Shown piece after piece: positions 19,303 through 34,300 of a stretch of DNA of 64,000 nt. Below the pieces are notes generated by a model that made no database searches, was not told where the DNA came from, and saw nothing but the letters and a program-made list of their open reading frames with translations. Both the position numbers and the translations under genes were made by a program. The DNA is from Nicoliella spurrieriana (GTDB taxonomy: Bacteria; Bacillota; Bacilli; Lactobacillales; Lactobacillaceae): assembly GCF_023380205.1 (NCBI RefSeq), contig NZ_CP093361.1:620001-684000 (forward strand), given 5' to 3'. The first letter of the stretch is position 1. Every line of letters starts with the position of its first letter.

Positions 19303-22300
19303 GTGGCTTCCTCAGCTACCAATGCTCAAAAGAGTTCTGCTGCTGATGGTGATAGTTCATCGGATGAAATGACCATTAGTTTATCATCGACCGCTAGCAT
19401 TGATGCGGTGGAATTAGATCAAGACGTAATGGATCGGATGCTAGGGACTGATAACACTACCAGTGGCAGTAGTTCCAGTGACCAAAGTGCCGAATCCAGT
19501 GCTGCCTATTCCATTGCTTACTCCGCCTTTAGTGCCGGCTCTACTTACACCAGTAGTAATGCAGATTCTGCAGTTACTTCTGCAATTTCCAACGCGAGTG
19601 TGGCTTACAGCGCTTATAGTTCCGCCTTTAGCGCTGGTTTTTCTGCTGCTTCCTCCGCTGCATTAGCTGGGAAAAATCCGAATAATTCAAGTACTAGTGG
19701 CTATACTGACGGATTGAATGCCTACTATGCTACCAACGCCGGGGCGGTGGCTGCTTGGAACTCATTGCACCCTGATGACTTAAAATCAGCTGATTTAGCA
19801 GCCTCGTTTACCGCTAGCAATGCCTATTACGTTGCCGGTTATAATGCCACGATTGATGGTTACAATAAGTACAATGCATTGAATGCTAGTGCTGGGACCC
19901 AGTCTGGATCTGCGATTTACGGTTCCGGTGGGCTTGGCCAACAAACCAGTGTAACCAGTGGCTCCGTTAACCGGAATACCAGTGCACAGGTGGTTAATTC
20001 ACCTAGCGATAGTGCCGAAGCTTCTTCTGGAAACTACGTTCAACAGGGAACCGCCGGTAACTTGACTGGAACTGGAATTAACACCGCTGCGCCAACCCAA
20101 AGCCTTGCTTATAATTACGCAGTCGACTACTTCTTAGGGCGCCAGGGAGCCTACGATGCTGAAACCGGTCGGTGGAACGGTGCTGATGGGAGCGGTGCTT
20201 ATACCGTCTTGAATACCAACACCAACAATCCATATATTCAGGCCTATAACGGGGCTCAAGCTGCAATTAATAATGAGCAAAGTGGGAATTTCTTCGCGGT
20301 TACGAATTTAACCGCCGCCCAACAAAGTGCTAATTCCACTAATTATAACTATGGGTACAATGACGTTGCTAATAAGGTTAATAACCAAAACATCTATTTT
20401 GTTACCTACAATACTTCTAATGCCAATATTACTAGTTTCTTTTATCGTGCCCCTAATGGTTATACTGAACTAAGATTTACTTCTGATTATAATGCCAATC
20501 CAGCCGATATTACTGCATACACTTCAATGCCTAATACTAATATGGTTATTAATGGTGCAAACCATATTGTTGATATGCAAAAGTGGCACTATGATCCACA
20601 TAATCCGGCTAGTTTAACGATTGAGAATATGGCCAAGATGTATGCATACAATATTTATGGTCCAATCAACCTATATGATTCTGGTTCTGGAAGTTTAACT
20701 TATCGGAATGTTAACTTCGAAGGTTCTCAACTATTCTATGGACCGAACCTGCCAAATGTTTACATTGACGGTGGGGTTAGTGCCATTAGTGAGGGTAAAT
20801 ATACCAGTCCATTCAATAAGAACTTTGGGACTCAAAATAATAATCAACAAAATATGCAGGTTAGTACCTTGGAATTACTGCCTAATTCTTATTACTATGG
20901 TAAGACTGAGCAGGGGAATAACATTGAATTAGGTAAAAACCTGGTTCTAGATCAAGGTTCTACGATGTACCTAGTTCCTCGTGGCCGGGGCGGTGAAAAT
21001 GCTGGTTCCGGTGGTGACCGTGGGCTAGTAGTTAATGGTAGCGTTACAATTAACAAGAACGCTAATCTAACCGCAGCGCCTGGTGATGGCGGGGCCGATG
21101 CCTTCGTTGTTAATAATGGTGGTAGCGTTACGATTAATGGTGGTTCTATGAATTCGATTTATAATTATAATCCTACCGATAATAATCCGACCTGGATTCA
21201 AGGTAACGTTATGGTAAAGGATGGTGGAACCATTACTGCTCACGCTACCAGTTCCGCTAATAATTACAATGGTGATTTATTTACGATTAGTAACGGTGCG
21301 ACCTTAAGTATCCAAAACCGTGGGAGTTTACAAATTTATTCTGACGGGACCAATACGAACTCTGGGATGACATTACTTAATAATTCCGGGACTGTTACCA
21401 TTAATAACCCGGGTAAAGACATTATTTTGAGTAAGAATGGTCTTAATGGGAACGCTACTGCGAATGGTAGTGCTGGAAAATTCTTTAATACGTCTCCAAT
21501 TTTAGCTTATTCTGTCATTGGACAAGTTGATAAGGTCTCTGATACTAAACCTCAATACATGGTTAAAATTAATGGTACTAATGGTAACGTGGTTCAGGTC
21601 TACAATCAAAGCGGGCAGACAGTTGCCGATCAAACCATTACTAGTTTTGATAATAGTAATTCACAGTACTTGTCATTCAAGGCGGTGCCAACTGTATTTA
21701 TTACAGGAAGTCCAGCCTTATCTGCTGATCCTAGTGCGGCATCTAAGTATGACATTAACACGACGCTACAACTAACGAATATTAATAGTACTGACGGTTA
21801 TGTTTACGTTCGGGTTCAAACCAATGGAACGGATGAAAAGCCAGCAGCTGGTGATAATCCAGGGAATGCGTCCCTTACCAATGGCATGTTACAAGATCCT
21901 AGTCAACCAGTTGATAATGGTCAAGATTCTGACTACCGAAATGCTTATACGACAGCCATTCCAGTATCAGCATTTACTAAGACTGGTGATGGGACTTATA
22001 CGTATAGTTATAGCCATGCAATCAATGCAGTTACCGTTGCACCTACTGATGTAATTGTGACTGCTCAGTACCAAGTTACTAATAGTAGTACTGAGATTAA
22101 GAATAGTGGTAGCAATACTGTCATTACTAACACTACTCATAACCCAGCCACTACACCGGTTCAAAACAATACAACTACTGTTAGTGGTAAGATCACCGAT
22201 AACATAATCGTGCCTAATAATACGGTGAAGTACAACACATCCGCCCAAACGGCTAACAGTAGCACTGCTTCATACGCTTCTTTGGCTGCTTCGGTGGCTA

Positions 22301-25300
22301 GTGCTGCGACCTCTTATTCAAGTGTGGCTTCGTCAGCATCATCCGTTGTGAACACTTATAGTAGTTCCGCACAATCATTTACGAGCGCGCAGAATGCAAA
22401 CTTAGCTAGTGATTCCAGCTTATCATCAGCGGTTTCTTCAGCATCCACTGCTATTAGTTCATACAGTGTTGATGCTAGCAAACAATCATCAATCGCTAGT
22501 TCAGCATCTTCGGCAGCAAGCTCGGCTCTTTCTGCAGCCCTTTCTTATTCCGCAACCGCTAGCACTGCTGCTTCCGTAACATCTAGTGCGATTGCTGCCT
22601 TTAACAGCGCCGCTAGTTTATCGCCACAGGCTAGTGTTGCTTCTGCGCAAACTCCAATTAGTTCGTCTGCATTGAGTGCTGCATCTGCTGCTGCATCTGC
22701 TGCTTCTGCTGCATTGGCATCATCGGCATCAGTGAATTCCATTAATACCGATGGGCAAAAGGCTGCCTTACAGGCAATCAACGATCAGCGTTCAGCTGAA
22801 ATCCAGGGATATGTGATTACATCCGCTGCTGCTAGTCTTGCCAAGTCCCTTGCGAATAAAGCAAGTAGCGAGAACAGTCAAATTGCATCAAATTCGGCTA
22901 ATACTAGTAATCAGTCTTTAGCAGTTGCAAGCATTGCCAATCTCTATCCTTCTGATTCTGCAATTAAAAGTGCTCAATCAACTGCTAGTTCAGCATCATT
23001 AACCATGTCGTCAGCATTCGCTGCTGCTTCATCAGCTAATAACACTGCTCAGTTTAGTCAGTCACAAGCAATTGCCGCTTCTAGTACTGTTAGTTTATTA
23101 TCAGCTACAGTTAGTTCAGCTTATTCTGTATTTAGTTACCAAATTTCACTTGCTCAAAGTTATGCCTCGAACGGTGATTTATCAAATGCTCAAAATGCTC
23201 AATCAACTGCTAGTTCGGCTTATTACGATTCTAGTGCTGTCTCTGATAGGGCTGCACTTTCTTCCGCCAATCAAGCTGCCATTACTGCTAATAGCGCTAC
23301 ATCATCTGCTGAAGTAATCGTTGCAGATAATTTGAAGAGTGCAAATGCTGCTGCAACAGATGCATCTAATGCTCTTTCTGGTGCTAATTCTGCGGCTACT
23401 AGTCTCGCTAACAGTGTCGGTTCGACTGCAAATTCCACTGCAGCTAGCGCTGCTTCAGTTGCTGCTTCAAATGCTTCCAGTGGAGCTTCAAATGCTGTTT
23501 CTCGTGCTAGTGACGCTAGTGTGAATGCATCCAGTGCAGCCATCAACAATTCAGTTGCTAGCTCCGCTGCAAGTGATGCTAGTCAAGCTAATTCTAATAC
23601 CCAGTCGATTGCAGCTAAGAATTCTGGAAACGCTCCAATTAGCTCTGCTGCTTCAGTGGCTAGTTCTGAAAATACTATTGCTAGTTCCGCTGCTAGTGTT
23701 GCTAGTTCTGCTAACTCTGATGCCCAGTCGGCAAAGAGTCGGGCTGATGCAGATAATGCCAAGGCATCAACTGCTAGTTCAAAAGCAAATAGTGCGTCGG
23801 ATAATGCTTCTTCCTATTCTTCTGCTGCCAGTTCTTATGCCGCTAACAGTAATCAGTCTGCTGCATCTAGCGCTGCAAGTGCTGCTAGTTCTGCCGCTAG
23901 TGATGCTGTTTCCGCTGCTAGTGACGCTTCTAATGCTAATAGCGATGCAGCGAGTGCCTCGAGTGCTGCATCGAGTGCTTCCAGTGTTGCTGCTAGTGCC
24001 GCTGTGGATGCTAGCTCCGCTAATTCCGTAGTGCAGTCCGCAAACTCATTTGCAAATAGTATTTTCAAAGGGGCAACTACTGCTGCTAATGAAGCCGCTA
24101 ATTATGCTAGTCAAGCCAAAAGCAGTGCTAGTCAAGCAAGTGATTCAGCAACTAACAGTAGTAATGGGGCCAATAGTGCGTCTGATGCTGCGGGTAAGTA
24201 CTCTAGTGAAGCTAGTGCTACTTCCAGTCAAGCTGCTCAGTCGATGAGTTCAATTGCTTCTGCTCAAACGAGCATTAATAGTTTAAACAGTCAAGCTTCA
24301 GCAAACCCAGTGGTAAGTAGTGCATCTTCAGCAATTTCTTCTGCGGCTTCAGTCGCTAGTTCCGCATCTAAGGATGCTACCGATGCCTCGAGTTCTGCTA
24401 ACTCAGCCAGTTTTGCTGCTAGTTCGTACGCAGCGAGTGCAAATGCTGCTGCCAAGTCAGCTAGTGAACAGGCATCGATTGCTAGTTCTGCCGCTTCTGC
24501 TGCTGCTAGCGCTGCTAGTGCTGGAAATACTGATGCTGCTCAGGCTGCTGACTCGAGTGCTAAGGCTGCTGCTGCTTCGGCGGCAACGTTTAACAGTAGT
24601 GCTTCTGCTGCTCGGGATTCAGCCGCTAGTGAGGCTTCCGTAGCTTCATCGGCTAATTCCGTGGCTTCGAGTGCATCTACTGCGATTTCCAATGCTGCCA
24701 GTGCAGCTTCTAAAGCTGAAAATGATGCTTCTTTAGCCGTTAGTGCTGGTGACAGTGCAAACCAACAGGCTAGCTCGTATGTATCCAATGCTGAACAAGC
24801 TTCAATTAGTGCCTCTAATGCTGTGACTGGTTCTGAAAATGGATCAATTGCTGCCTCTAATGCGGCCTCCCATGCAAACTCAGTTAGTGTTACGGCTTCT
24901 AGCGTCGCAGCCAATAACTCAACGACTAGTTCATCTGCATCACTTGCTAGTTCGTATGCATCTAATGCTCAAAATATCTTAAATAGTAATCCATCTAATT
25001 CGGCAGTAAGTAGTGCCGTTAGTGATGCTAGTTCTGCTGCATCCCTAGCAACTTCTGCTTCGACTGATGCATCAAATGCTAACTCAGCTGCCATTTCAGC
25101 TAAAACACGGGCTGATAGTGATAATGCGGTGGCATCTACCGCTAATGCTAATGCAAGTAATGCAGCATCGGCAGCAAGGTCTGACTCGATTGCTGTTAGT
25201 TCAGCCGTTGCTAAGGGTGATTCCTCAGCTATATCGACAGCACTAAGTGCTGCTTCGACTGCTGCGGATAGTGCTTCGACTGCTGCAGATAATGCAGCAA

Positions 25301-28300
25301 AGGCGAATGCAGATGCATCATCTGCAGCTTCTGATGCGGATAGTGCATCAACAGTTGCTTCGTCAGCTTCTGTCGTGGCTTCGAATGCTGCTAATTCTGC
25401 CAAAAGTGCAGCGCAAAAGGCCTCTGATATCGCTAATGGTGGGAGTGATGCTGTTAATAGTGCCGATTCCGCTGCAAGTGCTGCTGATTCCGCTGCAAAG
25501 GCTGCAAATACAGCGGCTTCAAATGCATCCAGTGGTGCGAATAGTGCATCTAGTCAGGCCAATAATTATTCTAGTGAAGCCAGTTTGGCGTCTAGCCAAG
25601 CTGCGCAATCAATGACTTCGGTTACCACTGCCCAAAATGAAATTAATAGTCTAAACCAGTCTAATGCTGCTAACTCCACGGTAAGTAGTGCTTCTGCAAC
25701 GATTTCTTCTGCGGCTTCAGTCGCTAATTCAGCAGCTAAGGATGCAACTGATGCCTCAATTGCAGCTAATTCTGCTAGTGTTGCCGCAAGCTCCTATGCT
25801 TCAACGGCTCGTTCAGCAGCTTCGGCTGCTAACGTTCAAAGCTCAACTGCTGATTCAGCAGCATCAGTTGCTCATTCTGCAGCTTCTGCTGGTAATAATT
25901 CACTAGCTAGCTCTGCAGCTTCTACAGCTTCGATTGCTGCGAATAGTGCAATTGCTGACCAACATTCTGCTGAAGATGCAAGTAATGCAGCTGATTCTCA
26001 GGTTACCGCTGGTTCCACTGCATCCGCTAACGCTGCCAATGCATCCATTGCGATTTCAAAGGCTGCCATTGCGGCTTCTCAAGCTGCTGCCGATGCTTCC
26101 TCAGCCGTTAGTGCTGGTGACAGTGCAAACCAACAGGCTAGCACGTATGTATCCAATGCTGAACAAGCTTCAATTAGCGCCTCTAATGCTGCGACTGGTT
26201 CTGAAAATGGATCAATTGCTGCCTCTAATGCAGCTTCCCATGCAAACTCAGTTAGTGTTACGGCTTCTAGCGTCGCAGCCAATAACTCAACGACTAGTTC
26301 ATCTGCATCGCTTGCTAATTCATATGCAGCTGATGCTCAAAATATCTTAAATAGTAATCCATCTAATTCGGCAATAAGTAGTGCCGTTAGTGATGCTAAT
26401 TCTGCTGCATCCCTGGCAACTTCTGCTTCGACTGATGCATCAAATGCTAACTCAGCTGCCATTTCAGCTAAAACACGGGCTGATAGTGATAATGCGGTGG
26501 CATCTACCGCTAATGCTAATGCAAGTAATGCAGCATCGGCAGCAAAGTCTGACTCGATTGCTGTTAGTTCAGCCGTTGCTAAGGGTGATTCCTCAGCTAT
26601 ATCGACAGCACTAAGTGCTGCTTCGACTGCTGCGGATAGTGCTTCGACTGCTGCAGATAATGCATCAAAGGCGAATGCAGATGCATCATCTGCAGCTTCT
26701 GCTGCGGATAGTGCATCAACAGCTGCTTCGTCAGCTTCTGTCGTGGCTTCGAATGCTGCTAATTCTGCCAAAAGTGCAGCTCAAAAGGCCTCTGATATCG
26801 CTAATGGTGGGAGTGATGCTGTTAATAGTGCCGATTCCGCTGCAAGTGCTGCTGATTCCGCTGCAAAGGCTGCAAATACAGCGGCTTCAAATGCATCCAG
26901 TGGTGCGAATAGTGCATCTAGTCAGGCCAATAATTATTCTAGTGAAGCCAGTTCGGCGTCTAGCCAAGCTGCGCAATCAATGACTTCGGTTACCACTGCC
27001 CAAAATGAAATTAATAGTCTAAACCAGTCTAATGCTGCTAACTCCACGGTAAGTAGTGCTTCTGCAACGATTTCTTCTGCGGCTTCAGTCGCTAATTCAG
27101 CAGCTAAGGATGCAACTGATGCCTCAATTGCAGCTAATTCTGCTAGTGTTGCCGCAAGCTCCTATGCTTCAACGGCTCGTTCAGCAGCTTCGGCTGCTAA
27201 CGTTCAAAGCTCAACTGCTGATTCAGCAGCATCAGTCGCTCATTCTGCAGCTTCTGCTGGTAATAATTCACTAGCTAGCTCTGCAGCTTCTACTGCTTCG
27301 ATTGCTGCGAATAGTGCAATTGCTGACCAACATTCTGCTGAAGATGCAAGTAATGCAGCTGATTCTCAGGTTACCGCTGGTTCCACTGCATCTGCTAACG
27401 CTGCCAATGCATCCATTGCGATTTCCAATGCTGCCATCGCGGCTTCTAAAGCTGCTGCCGATGCCGCTGCGAACGTTAACAGTGGATCTAGTGCTAATAG
27501 TGAAGCTTCTACCGCTGTTCAAAATGCCGATCAGGCTTCCATTAACGCCTCGAGTGCAGCAATTGGTTCTTCCAACGGGGCGATTGATGCCTCTAACACG
27601 GCCTCCCATGCAGCTTCGGTTGCTTCTGATGTAAACAGTGTTGCTAGTTCTAACACTGCTACCCAGAGTTCAGCCCATGACACTAGTTCATACGCTAGCA
27701 CGACCAGTTCACTTGCTTCTGCGAACCCAGATAATACGGTGGTATCCAGTGCCAACTCGGTTGCAAGCGCTGCTAGTTCTGCAGCTAGTTCTGCTGCCAG
27801 TGATGCTTCTGCTGCCAGTTCCGCTGCTTCATCTGCAAATTCCCGGGTCGATTCAGATAATGTGAAGGCTTCCAGTGCAAATGTGGTTGCCAGTTCCGCT
27901 GCTTCTGCGGCGCGTTCGGCTTCCACTGCTACTAGTAGCTATGCTGCTGCTGGGAACTCAAAATCCGCTCAATCAGAGGCTGATCTTGCAAATCAACAAG
28001 CTTCAATTGCTACCTCTGCAGCTACCGACGCATCCAATGCGAATGCTGATGCCAGTGCCGCTGCTTCCGATGCCGATTCAGCATCAAATACGGCTAATAC
28101 TGCATCTTCAGTTGCATCCAGTGCATCCAGTGCTGCCTCAAGTGCCGCTTCTGATGCCACTGCCAATGTTAATCAGGTGACTAACGATAGTTCAACCGCT
28201 AGCACGGCTGCTGCAAATGCCGCTGCCACCGCTACACCAGTTTCATCAGTTGCTAGTTCTGCAATCATCAGTGCCAGTGCGGCATCATCCAATGCTGCTG

Positions 28301-31300
28301 CCGTTAAATTAGCTAGCTCCGCAATTTCAGATGCTACTAATACTGCCAGTGTTGCCCAGAGTTCCGTTGCCTCAATGGCTACCAATAACCCTGGCAACAG
28401 CGCAGTTAATAGTGCGGCATCTGTAGTTAATAGTGCCTACAATGCTGCGAGTGTTGCTAGCCAAGACGCAACGATGCAAAATTCAGTTGCGCAATCAGCA
28501 AGTACCACGGCCTCTGCTGCTAGTTCTACTGCTAGCTCTGCTAATTCCGCAGCAGCAGCTGCTGCCAGCCAAGCTGCTCAACAATCAATTGCTGCAAGTA
28601 ATGCTGCTAAGCGCGGGGACGCTAGTGCAACCTCCAGTGCTGCATCCGCTGCCCAGTCATTTGCGTCTCAGGCCGTTAATGAAAGTAACACTGCCAGCCA
28701 GGCGAGTGCTTCCGCCGATGCTGCAAGCATTGCTGCTTCTTCGGCCAATGCTGCCATCGCAAAGGATCAAACTATCGCGAGTCAAGCTGCTCATGACGGT
28801 TCCAGTGCCGCTGCTGCTGCCTCAAATGCATTAGACAGTGGTTATGCTACTGGAGCAAGTAATGCCGCTTCTAGAGCAGCTCAGGATAGCAGTGCTGCCG
28901 GTCAAGACCTTACTTCAGCTCAAAATAATGCTGACGCTGCTTCCAAGGCTTCAGTTGCTGCAAGTGGGGATAATGATCAAGCCAGCAGCTTCGCTAGTGC
29001 TGTTAACAGTGCTTCAGCTAATGTTAATAGTTTAAACAGTAATAATAGTCAAAACCCAGTTGTATCAAGCGCGTCCGCTGCTATCGCATCCGCTAGTGTC
29101 GTTGCGTCGTCCGCATCTTCCGATGCAGTGATTGCATCGAGTGCCGCTAACTCTGCGAAGGCCTCTGCTGATGCAGCTGTTGATAGTGCTAAGGCTGCAT
29201 CGACGGCTGCGTCAAATGCTGCCGTTGCTGCTAGTTCATATGCTGCCCAAGCTGAATCTGCGCACGGTGATTCTGCATCTTCACTAGCAAGTCAGGCTGA
29301 AAGTGCTGCTGCCGATGCCGATGCCGCATTATCGAGTGCTAATAACGCTTCGAATGCTGCGAACTCAGCTGCCCAAAGCGCCCTTAGTGCTGCTCAACGG
29401 GCTGCCTCTGATCAATCAGCTGCATCCAATGCTGCATTAATTGCTTCGACGGCTGCTAATGATGCATCAAACGCAATTTCCGCTGGAATTTCCAGTGCCA
29501 ATAGCGCTGTTAGTTCTGCCGGAATTGTCGTTACCTCCGCTTCAAATGCTGCTTCGAATGCCGCTAACGATACGAATAATGATAGTTCCGCCACTAATAC
29601 CGATTCAGCCCAAGCTAGTTCCAATAATTCAGTTGCTAGATCCGCTGCGAACGGTGCGAACGTTGATGCCCAAGATGCGTCTGCAATTGCATCTGCTGCG
29701 CCAACGAACTCGTCGTTATCAGCCTTTGCTTCACAAGCTGCTTCTGCAGCAAGTGCGGCTCAATCAGCTGCATCCGATGCTAATTCAGCATCGAATGATG
29801 CTTACCGAGCATCGTCAACAGCATCGAGTGCAAATTCAATTGCAGCGAGTGCTGATGCTGACGTTAATTCTGCCAATATTGACTTTAGTTCTGCATCTGC
29901 TGCTGAAGCATCTGCTGCCAGTGCTAACAACAGTTCCGCTGCCGCTAGTGCCGCTAGTGCCGCTACTTCTGCTGCTATCCGGGCTTCGCAGGGGGCTTCA
30001 AACGCTTCAAGTGCCTCCAGTATCGCTGATGCTGCTTCGATTGCTGGTTCTAATGCTGCCAGTCGGGCTGCTGCTGCTAATACTGCTGCTAATTCATACT
30101 CAGCAATCGCCAGTTCCGCTGATAGTGCTGCGAATGCGCTTAATGGGGCCACCCCATCTGATTCTAGTGCTGGGAGTAGTATGGCTTCGAATGCCGTTAA
30201 CACGACTTCTAATGCTAAGGACGTTACTGGACCCATCGTTAGTTCCACTTCACTTGCAGCATCCAGTGCCGATAGCTATGCCAAGATCGCTAGCGATGCT
30301 AATAGTGGTGCGGGTGATTCTTCCAGCGTAGCCAGTGCTGCTACCGGACAGGTAAATAGTCTTGCTTCTCAATACCCACAAAACGTGGTCGTTTCCAGTG
30401 CTGCTTCAGTAGCTAGTGGTGCCAACAGTACCGCTAGTTCAGCAGATGTGATTGCAGCCAGTGCCAATACCGTTGCTTCCACTGCTAAAGCAATTGCCGA
30501 TTCAGCAGCTAATGATGCTAGTCAACAAGATTCAGTTGCTAAATCTGCTGCCATTGCTGCCTCAGCTTCTAAGGCTGCTGCTTCTGCTGCCTACGCTGCT
30601 GGTAACTACGTTGCTGGGAATAAGTTTGCGCGTCAGGCCAGCCAAGCCGCTGTTGATGCCAGCGCTGCTTCTACGAAGGCCCAGGCTGATTCTAGTGCTG
30701 CTAGTGCCGCTGTCATTGATGCTTCCAACGCTGCCGCTAGTGCTACTTCTGCATCCATTGTGGCCTCGAGTGCTGCCAGCACCGCTACTAGTGCATTGAG
30801 TGCTGCTAATGATGCTGCCAATGCTGCGAATGGGTATGCCTCTGGAGCCGTTAATGATGCCAAACGGGCGTCTTCAGCTGCCAGCGTAGCTGCAAATAAT
30901 CAAAATAGTGCAAGTGGGGTCACATCAGGGGTTTCTAATAATTCATTTGATGCTTCGATTTCATCTGACATTGCATCCAGTGCTTATATTTCAACTAGTT
31001 CGGCCGCTGCTGCTGCCAATAGTGCAGTATCGATTGCAAACTCAGCATCGTCTGCATATTCGAATGATCCATTAATTTCTTCATATGCTTCAGCGACTAA
31101 GTCTGCATATTCGACTGCTTCGAGCGCGAATAGTGTTACCAGTAGTGCTAACAGTGTGGTTCAATCAGCAAGTAGCGCCGTTGACACCGCTGTTGCTTCT
31201 GCTAATAATGCAAGTTCAGCCGCTTCAAGCGCTTATGTGGTCGCATCGAGTGCTGCATCCGCTGCAGTCATTGCTGCTGCTACTGGAAACGTATCGACTG

Positions 31301-34300
31301 CTTCAGCTGCTAGTGTAGTGGCATCTCAACAGGCCAGTGCTGCAATCTCTGCTGCGTCCAGCGCTAGTTCTGCTCGTTCGATTGCTTATAGTGAATCGCA
31401 GGTCGCATCGAGTGCCGCATCCGTTGCTAGATCCGCCGCTGCCGCTGCGAGTGCCGTAAACGTAATTGGGAGTCAAAATGCTGCCAGTGCCCAATCACGC
31501 GCCGCTAGTTTGGATGCTTCGAATGCTACTTTGAACTCCATTCGGGCATCTAATGCTGATTCAGTTGCCATTGTTCATTCAAACAATGCCGATAGTTATG
31601 CTAGGGCAGCTTCAATTGCGAACGCTAGTGCACAGAGTTCGAATGCTCAAACTAGTTCTGCTGCCAGTGTCACTAGTGCTGCTTCCAATGCGGTCAATTC
31701 AATTGAAAGTACGTACCCGAATAACAAGGTAATTGCGGGTGCTCAATCTGCCGCTAGTCAAGCTGGCTCAGCTGCTGCTTCCGCCAGTGCTGATGGATCG
31801 ATTGCCGCTAATCAAGCTAGCGCTGCTAATACCGCTGCTCAAGCTGCATCCGCATCCGCTAGCGCTGCAGTTCAATCAGCAAACACTGCTAATTCAATTG
31901 CTGCGAGCGATGCGAGTGCCAAACCATATAATTCGAGTGCTGCAGTTTCTGCTGCCAATGCTGCTGAGGCTGCCAACAATAGTGCTTCGGTTGCTGAAAC
32001 GAATGCCTCATCAGCGGCATCAGCTGCTCAATCAGCATCGAACCGGGCTGCAACCGATTCATCATTGGCCAGTTCTGCTGCAATAGCTGCACAGGCTGCT
32101 CAAAACACTGCCGAAGCTGCTAGTCAAGCAATCGTAACTGCCAACAGCGTTGCTATTGATTCTGCAAAGGGATCTACTGCTTCGAGTACCGCTAATGTTG
32201 ATTCTTCTAACGTTTCATCCACTGCAAGCTCAATGAGCTCAATGGCCAATAACGTCTCGAGTAAAAATAATGATGCAAGTAATCAGGCTACGTTAGCTAG
32301 TTCCGCTGCATCGGTTGCCAATTCAATGGCCCAAAGCTATCCTGCTAATCCAGCCATTCAAAGTGCTGCTCAAACTGCTACTTCACAAGCTAACAACGCA
32401 AGCGCTGCTGCTTCCGTTGCCGCTAGTGCTAATTATGCTGCTCAATCAGCCGAATCGCGGGTCAACAAGGATAGTTCGGTCGCTGCGAGCGCTAGCTCGG
32501 TTGCTAGCTCTGCTGTCAGTGCAATCAGTTCTGCATCGGTCGCTGCACAAGTTGCCGCTTCAAATGGTGATCCATCGACTGCTAGTCGGGAATCACAAGT
32601 CGCTAGTGTTGCTGCTGCCGCTGCATCCAATGCGGCCCAGAGTGCTAATGCTGCCAATAACGATGCTTCCACCGCTGCGAAGGACATGAGTAGTGCTAAT
32701 TCTACAGCAAATTCCGCGGATGCTGCTGCTGCCACAGCTAACGCTGCCGCTTCCTCCGCTAATTCATTTATTCATGACATCGCTGGTAGTGGATACGATA
32801 ACGTTAATTCTGCTGAATCTGCAGCCAAGGCGGCTTCGATTGCCGCTAGTTCTGCTGGTAATACCGCTGGTAGTGGTAATTCTGGAGCCGGGAGCTATGC
32901 TGCTGCTGCCAATAGTGCATCCGCTTCCGTTAGTGCTTCATCCCAGGCTGCAAATAACTCCATGGGCTCGATTACCAGTGCTCAAACCAGTGTCAATAGT
33001 CTTCAAAACGCCAACCCAAGTAATGCCGTTGTAAATTCTGCTTCCAGTACCATTAATGCGGCTTCGCAGTCCGCTAGTGCTGCATCTGCTTCTGCAACTA
33101 GTGCTTCCAGTCTAGCTAACTCAGCTAGTGTGGCTGCTAGTTCGTTTGCCAGTGCTGCTGCTAACGCTGCTCAGTCCGCTAGTGTGCAATCATCAATTGC
33201 CAGTTCCGCTGCTTCTGCTGCTAGAAGTGATGCTGATGCTGGGAACCTGTCAGCCGTTCAAACCGATGCAAGCAATGCGATCGCTGCGAAGAGTGCTGCA
33301 GATGGATTTAATAGTGCTGCAAGTACTGCTCGTGATTCCGCATCGAGTGCCAACGCAGTGGCAAACTCACAAGTTAATGTTGCAAGTAGCGCCCAAAGCG
33401 TAGTTTCCAGTGCTGCGAGTGTAGCATCGAGCGCCGCTGCTTTCGCTTCGTCAAACGTCAGTTATGTTACCGATCAAAGTAGTACTGCCAGTTCCGCTGC
33501 TTCAGTGGCTTCCAGTGCCAACGCACCGGTTTCTTCAGTGACCTCAAATACGAACTCAATCGTTAGTGCCGTTTCGAACGACGCTAACAGTGTCAAGGCG
33601 GCTTCTGATGCAACCTCGGCATCCGCTAGTGCTACCAACTCCGCTGCTTCAGTTGTTAATTCAATGGTCTCAGCTAACCCAAGTAACAGTTCGTTGGCAG
33701 CTGCATCATCAGCTGCTTCCAGTGCGGTAGCTAAGGCTAGTGCTGCCTCCAGTGACGCTACGGTCCAAAACTCCGTTGCTCAATCTGCAAGTACCGCTGC
33801 TTCAATTGCAAGTAGCAATGCCAGTGTGGCCAGTGCCTCTGCCTCTGCAGCTAATAGTAACGCTGCTGCTGAAAGCGCCGCTGCTAGCTCAGCATCTGTT
33901 GCTGGAAACTCAAGCGCCGCATTATCTGCTGCTAGCGCAGCGAAATCGTATGCTTCTGATGCAATTAATGCATCCAATGCTGCCACTGCAGCCAATAGCG
34001 CTGCTAGTGCTGCAAAGCAGAGTGCTGATTCGGCATCCACTGCTGCTGCATCCGACGCTGCCGCTGCTAGTTCCGCTGCATCCGACGCTGCCAGTGCCCA
34101 AAGTTCTGCTGGGAGTACGTTAGATAGCGGCTTTGCTTCTAATGCTGGAAGCGATGCTATTCGGGCCAGCTCAGATAGTAATTCCGTTGCCCAAATCTCG
34201 GCTGCGGTTGCTAATGCTGATAATGATGCTTCATTGAAGTCCAGTCAGGCAAGCGTTTCATCCAGTCAGGCGAGTGATTCAACTAGCGCTGCTAATTCTG

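Noticed and set aside
19303-19371. GTG 19303 or the next ATG (about 19369) as the start of an independent second gene
   Set aside because: Neither has a ribosome binding site or signal peptide, and the same frame with the same composition continues upstream to the amber codon.
20380-21500. Active pectate lyase
   Set aside because: Only the solenoid pattern is visible and I cannot identify the catalytic Arg or the calcium-binding Asp cluster. Adhesive relatives with the same fold are non-catalytic.
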